Shown here in pieces: positions 60,369-64,000 of a stretch of DNA of 64,000 nucleotides. Each line of letters starts with the position of its first letter. Position 1 is the first letter of the stretch. This stretch comes from Burkholderia sp. MS389 (GTDB lineage: Bacteria; Pseudomonadota; Gammaproteobacteria; Burkholderiales; Burkholderiaceae), in contig NZ_CP045995.1 in NCBI RefSeq assembly GCF_016899425.1, positions 2,170,001-2,234,000 of the forward strand. Reading direction: 5' to 3'. Both the position numbers and the translations under genes were made by a program. Below the pieces are notes generated by a model, which saw only the letters and a list, made by a program, of their open reading frames with translations, was not told the DNA's origin and did not search any database.

Positions 60369-62659
60369 CGCGGCTCTCCCCGGCGGCGGGACACGAGCGC
60401 GCGCAGCGTGCGGCCGATCGACGATGCCAGGCCGCAACGCGGCGGTGCGTAACGGTACTGCGTATAGCGATAGGCGCCGTAGCGCGAGCTGTACCGGCCG
60501 ATGTGCGGATCGACGCCGTTGAGCAGCACGCCGCTCGCGGCGATACCGTTGTGCGCGAGGCGCCGCATGGCTTCGTCCAGTTCGGCGACGCGTGTCGTGG
60601 CGGCACGTGCCGTGAGCAGCACGGTGCCGGCGTGGCGGCCGAGCGTGACCGCGTCGGTCACCGCGAGAATCGGCGCCGCATCGATCACGACGACGTCGTA
60701 GCAGGCCGACAGCACGTCGAGCAGCGCGGCGACGCGTTCGTCGGCAAGCAGCTCGGACGGATACTCGGGCACCGCGCCGGTCGGGATGAAATCGAGGCGC
60801 GGCACCACGTCGCGGCAGGTCACGTCGGCCGGCGCGGCCGTGCCCGACAGCAGCTCGGCGAAGCCGCGCTCGCGCGGGACACCGAGCGATTCATGCAGAT
60901 GACCCTTGCGCAGGTCGCCGTCGACGAGCAGCACGCGCTCGCCGTTGGCCGCGAGCAGCGCCGCGAAATTCGCCGCGACGAACGACTTGCCCGCACCCGG
61001 CGCCGGGCCGGTCAGCAGCAGTACATTGTTGCGTGCGCCCTGCATCGCGAAGCGCAGCGCGGTGCGCAGGCTCCGCAGGCTTTCCACGGCCGGATCGTGC
61101 GGGTGCCGCGCGCTCAGCAGGTTCGGCCCCGGTGCGTGCTGCGCGATGCGCCGCGCCATCTGCCGCTGGGCCGCCGAATCGGGAATCGTCGCGTAGACGT
61201 CGATGTCGAGATGACGCTCGATCTCGTCCGCGTGACGGACGCCGCCGAACAGGAAGTCGCGCGCAAAGGCGAGCGCGATGCCGAGTGCGAGCCCGATCAG
61301 CGCGGCCGCCGCGATCACGACGGGCCGCTTCGGGCGTACGGGATCCTCGGGCACGATCGCCGTATCGACGAGCCGCACGCTGCCGGTCTTGCCGGCCTTG
61401 ACCAGCTCGAGCTGCTGCGTGTTCGCGAGCAGCGCCGTATAGAGATCGGTGTCGACCTTCACGTCGAGCATCAGCCGCACGGCGTTCTGCTGCAGGTCGG
61501 GCAGCCGTCGCACCTGATGCTCGAAGCCGCGCTGCTCGCGGCCGAGCGTGGCGATCTGCGCGTCGAGCGCGACCATGTCGGGGTGGCCCGGCGCGAAGCG
61601 TGCGGCCATCTCGTCGCGCTTTTGCTGCAGCTCGAGGCGGCGCGTGGTCGCGTCGGCCGTCTGCTGCAGGATCAGCTTCGCTTCCTCGGTCAGGTCGATC
61701 GTGCCGTTCGCGTTGCGCATGTCGGTGTAGCGCTGCTCGGCGTCCTGCAACTGGCGCTTGAGCACCGGCAGCTGCGCGTTGAGGAACGCGAGCGATTGCG
61801 CCGCGTCGGCGGACTTGCGCTCGATGTGCTGGCGCACGTAGTGGTTCGCGACTGCCTGAAGCTGCGCCTGGATCCGTTGCGGATCGGGGCCGCGCAGCGT
61901 CGCGACGATCACGCCCGACTGCTTGATCTTTTCCTGGACGTCGAGGCCGCGCCGCAGCGTGTCGATCGTCTCGGCGCGCGATTCGCGCACGAGCGTGAAG
62001 CGGGTGGCCGGGTTCGCATCGACGCGCGCGACGTCGATCGCGATCGGGCCGCTCGCGGTCGGGAAGGTTTCCACGTGCCCGATGCGGCCGGTGACGGCCG
62101 ACGGCAGCGCGGGCCCGGTCAGCCGGTAGCGCTGGCCGTCGAGCAGCGTCAGCTCGAAGCGCTCGCCTTCGAGCGGCCGGGGCACGTCGAAGCGCGCGAC
62201 CGCGATCGCTTCCTCGCCCCACGCATAACCGCCGAACCCGAGGAGGCCGGGGTGCGCGAGGCCGGTGTTGAAACGCGACACGAAATCGCCGACCAGCGGA
62301 AAGCGCTTCGGCTGCACGACGATGTAGCTGCGCAGCTCGTCGACGGCACGCGTGACGACGAGCCGCGACGCGAGAATCTGCGCTTCGGCCGCGGCGCTCG
62401 ACTTGATGTCGAACAGCGACGACACGTCGCCGAGCATGCTGTTCGCGGCGGCTGGGTCGCCGCTGTCCTCGACCTGGAGCAGGATGTCGGCCTGGTATTG
62501 CGGCGGGGCGAGAAATGCGTACAGCGTGCCGGCGCCGACGCAGGCGGCGGTTGCCAGCGCGATCAGCCAGCGTTGGGACACGAGCACGTCGACGACGCCG
62601 GCGAGGTCGAGCTCGGCGCCGCGATCGTGCGATCGCTCGCGGGAAACAGGAGAGGTCAT
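60365..62659 (-). CDS. wzc: Wzc/BceF-type tyrosine autokinase and chain-length regulator
   Basis: 764 residues. Two membrane helices (about 33-52 and 446-467) bracket a large periplasmic Wzz-type domain with coiled coils (about 280-400). The cytoplasmic BY-kinase has Walker A GPAPGAGKSF (Lys558), Walker A' LLVDGDLR and Walker B DVVVIDAAP. A Tyr-rich tail (YSSRYGAYRYTQYRYA) is the autophosphorylation cluster. It controls polysaccharide length with the phosphatase encoded by the overlapping wzb. Confidence 0.93.
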   Translation of the reverse strand: MTSPVSRERSHDRGAELDLAGVVDVLVSQRWLIALATAACVGAGTLYAFLAPPQYQADILLQVEDSGDPAAANSMLGDVSSLFDIKSSAAAEAQILASRLVVTRAVDELRSYIVVQPKRFPLVGDFVSRFNTGLAHPGLLGFGGYAWGEEAIAVARFDVPRPLEGERFELTLLDGQRYRLTGPALPSAVTGRIGHVETFPTASGPIAIDVARVDANPATRFTLVRESRAETIDTLRRGLDVQEKIKQSGVIVATLRGPDPQRIQAQLQAVANHYVRQHIERKSADAAQSLAFLNAQLPVLKRQLQDAEQRYTDMRNANGTIDLTEEAKLILQQTADATTRRLELQQKRDEMAARFAPGHPDMVALDAQIATLGREQRGFEHQVRRLPDLQQNAVRLMLDVKVDTDLYTALLANTQQLELVKAGKTGSVRLVDTAIVPEDPVRPKRPVVIAAAALIGLALGIALAFARDFLFGGVRHADEIERHLDIDVYATIPDSAAQRQMARRIAQHAPGPNLLSARHPHDPAVESLRSLRTALRFAMQGARNNVLLLTGPAPGAGKSFVAANFAALLAANGERVLLVDGDLRKGHLHESLGVPRERGFAELLSGTAAPADVTCRDVVPRLDFIPTGAVPEYPSELLADERVAALLDVLSACYDVVVIDAAPILAVTDAVTLGRHAGTVLLTARAATTRVAELDEAMRRLAHNGIAASGVLLNGVDPHIGRYSSRYGAYRYTQYRYAPPRCGLASSIGRTLRALVSRRRGEPR

Positions 62660-63135
62660 CGATTCGGTCCGGAAAGCGGGGTGGAGGGGGAGGCGGCCGG
62701 CGCGATGCGCGCGCACCACGCGTCGACACCGCGCTCGATGAGCCGCAGGCTGTGTTCGAACGACGCGCGCGGGCCGAGATACGGGTCGGGCACGTCGAAG
62801 CCCTGACCGGTGCCGCCGAGGCGGAACACGCGGCCGCACAGGAACGGGTGGCGGCGCTCGAGCCAGCGCTTCTGCTCCAGGTCCATCGTCAGGATCAGGT
62901 CGGCGCGTGCGGCGTGCCGTGACGACACCTGGCGCGCGCGGTGCGTGGCGAGGTCGAGGCCGCGCGCGCGCATCAGGTCGATGGCGTGCGGGTCGGCCGG
63001 CTGGCCGTCGAGCGCGCCGATCCCGGCCGACTGCACGTCGACGCCGGGCAGGCGCGCGCCGAGCAGCGCCTGCGCCATCGGGCTGCGGCAGACGTTGCCG
63101 ACGCACACGACGAGCAGCGTGGCGATGGCGCTCAT
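62656..63135 (-). CDS. wzb: low-molecular-weight protein tyrosine phosphatase
   Basis: 159 residues with the P-loop VCVGNVCRSP (Cys11, Arg17) and the general-acid loop DVPDPYLG. It dephosphorylates the Tyr tail of the autokinase encoded next, whose reading frame it overlaps by 4 bases. Length and order (wza, wzb, wzc) follow the E. coli capsule system. Confidence 0.92.
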   Translation of the reverse strand: MSAIATLLVVCVGNVCRSPMAQALLGARLPGVDVQSAGIGALDGQPADPHAIDLMRARGLDLATHRARQVSSRHAARADLILTMDLEQKRWLERRHPFLCGRVFRLGGTGQGFDVPDPYLGPRASFEHSLRLIERGVDAWCARIAPAASPSTPLSGPNR

Positions 63136-64000
63136 TTGACGGCGAGCGCCGCGGCGGCGCTGGTGCTGACGCCGGGCAGCAGCAGGCTCAGCACGCGGCT
63201 GAAGCGCACCAGGCCGTTGCCGTCGACGTAGACGATGTCCTTCGGCTGCAGCGCGAACTCGTTGGCGAGCACCATCGACACGGGGGAGCGCGCGTCGAGG
63301 TGGAACACCTGCGGATCGCTCGTCTGCGAGCCGCGGATCACGAACATCTGCGCGGCGTCGGCGGTATTGGCGTTCACGCTGCCGGCCTGCGACAGCGCGT
63401 CGGACAGCGTCAGCCGGCCGTCGCGCAGCGGTACCGCGAGCGACGGCTTGTTCACTTCGCCCATCACGTACACGCCGTAGTCGCTGCGTGCCGGCACGTG
63501 CAGCAGGTCGCCGGCGGCCAGCACGACGTCGGCGGGATTGCGGCCGTCGCGCAGCATGCGCGTCAGGTCGAGCGGATAGGACACGCCGTCGCGCACGAGC
63601 GTCATGCGGCTCTGGTCGGCGGCCGTGCCGAGCCCGCCCGCGCGGCCGAGCGCTTCGTAGAGCGTCATCGGCACGTCGTTGACGGGCTGCGCACCCGGCG
63701 TGCGGACTTCGCCGTCGATATAGACCTGCTGCGAGCGGAACGACGCAACGCGCAGCGTGACTTGCGGATTGCGATAGACGCGCGACAGCGCGGCGGCGAT
63801 GCGTGCCTGCGCGGCGTCGGCCGTGAGACCCGCGACCGGCACGCTGCCGGCGAACGGGAACGCCAGGTTGCCGTGCGAATCGACGACGAAGCCCGCGACC
63901 GGGTCGGCCGCGCGCGGCGCGTTCTGCTGCGCGGCGCCTTGCGCGGCGGCGAGTTCGGGGTGATCCCAGACGGTGATCTGCAGCACGTCGCCGGGGCCGA
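63132..64000 (-). CDS. wza: Wza-type polysaccharide export outer-membrane protein (N-terminus outside window)
   Basis: About 289 C-terminal residues. The visible N-terminal part continues from GPGDVLQITVWDHPEL, the start of the Poly_export domain. Two SLBB-type segments follow (about VYIDGEVRTPGAQPVNDVPMTLYEALGRAGG and VYVMGEVNKPS..LRDGRLTLSDALSQAG), and the end (RFSRVLSLLLPGVSTSAAAALAVK) is short, without an evident long alpha-helix ring. It forms the outer-membrane exit. It overlaps wzb by 4 bases. The lipoprotein signal lies beyond 64000. Confidence 0.9.
   Translation of the reverse strand, partial: GPGDVLQITVWDHPELAAAQGAAQQNAPRAADPVAGFVVDSHGNLAFPFAGSVPVAGLTADAAQARIAAALSRVYRNPQVTLRVASFRSQQVYIDGEVRTPGAQPVNDVPMTLYEALGRAGGLGTAADQSRMTLVRDGVSYPLDLTRMLRDGRNPADVVLAAGDLLHVPARSDYGVYVMGEVNKPSLAVPLRDGRLTLSDALSQAGSVNANTADAAQMFVIRGSQTSDPQVFHLDARSPVSMVLANEFALQPKDIVYVDGNGLVRFSRVLSLLLPGVSTSAAAALAVK

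Noticed and set aside
54501..64000. The cepacian biosynthesis cluster (bce)
   Set aside because: Gene order and content in view (wza before wzb and wzc, single glycosyltransferase, no GDP-mannose or UDP-glucose dehydrogenase genes) do not match what I recall. More sequence would be needed to exclude it fully.

Overview
The window is high-GC, gene-dense DNA with long overlapping reading frames, SD-led starts and many ATGA-type overlaps. The gene set (Gram-negative trimeric porin, LysR and BetR-type regulators, HFQ-world short RNAs, filamentous-haemagglutinin-like exoproteins, Wza/Wzb/Wzc exopolysaccharide genes, Acr3/ArsH arsenic genes) fits a betaproteobacterium, most likely Burkholderia (cepacia-complex type), probably a secondary replicon rather than the core chromosome. 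That assignment is inference; no rRNA or tRNA gene is present to anchor it.

Layout. 1-1.7 kb: the 3' end of leuA, a short antitoxin-like reading frame and a SymE-like/HTH pair. 2.3-5.1 kb: an arsenic operon arsR-arsC-acr3-arsH whose regulator start codon lies inside a perfect palindrome. 5.2-6.7 kb: a small-RNA-like element, a MarC-family membrane protein and a vapBC toxin-antitoxin pair. 6.8-13 kb: a voltage-gated-type K+ channel, a LysR gene divergent from an M20 amidohydrolase, a solute-binding protein and a porin (apparently one scavenging cassette), and a membrane-anchored TlpA-like thioredoxin. 13-17.5 kb: a second small-RNA-like element, two proteins of unknown role, then a hipBA locus with an internally deleted hipA, four operator-like sites, and fragments of a methyltransferase and an ABC exporter on its flanks. 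17.5-31.2 kb: ordinary metabolic and accessory genes (aldo/keto reductase-LysR, ArsR-family regulator-PLP decarboxylase, cupin, SDR, SurE, AzlCD-Lrp, NlpC-like hydrolase, LysE exporter, flavin reductase, thioredoxin, YjbQ).

31-45.5 kb is a signalling region. A minus-strand set (BetR-type response regulator, periplasmic molybdopterin-fold protein, hybrid kinase) faces three plus-strand lipoproteins, followed by two very large hybrid histidine kinases that bracket a small protein and a NarL/BvgA-type response regulator. One kinase carries a receiver with Gly in place of the phospho-acceptor Asp; the other ends in an intact receiver plus an HPt domain.

45.8-54.3 kb holds a two-partner secretion locus transcribed toward the kinases: one TpsB transporter and two TpsA exoproteins with almost identical N-terminal thirds and different numbers of GLUG repeats. 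54.5-64 kb is an exopolysaccharide operon (wza-wzb-wzc-glycosyltransferase-pyruvyltransferase-flippase-polymerase-acyltransferase) with tightly overlapping genes. Phosphorelay, adhesin and polysaccharide genes lying side by side suggest a surface-attachment/biofilm locus, organised much like bvgAS next to fhaB in Bordetella, although no regulatory link can be proven from sequence alone.
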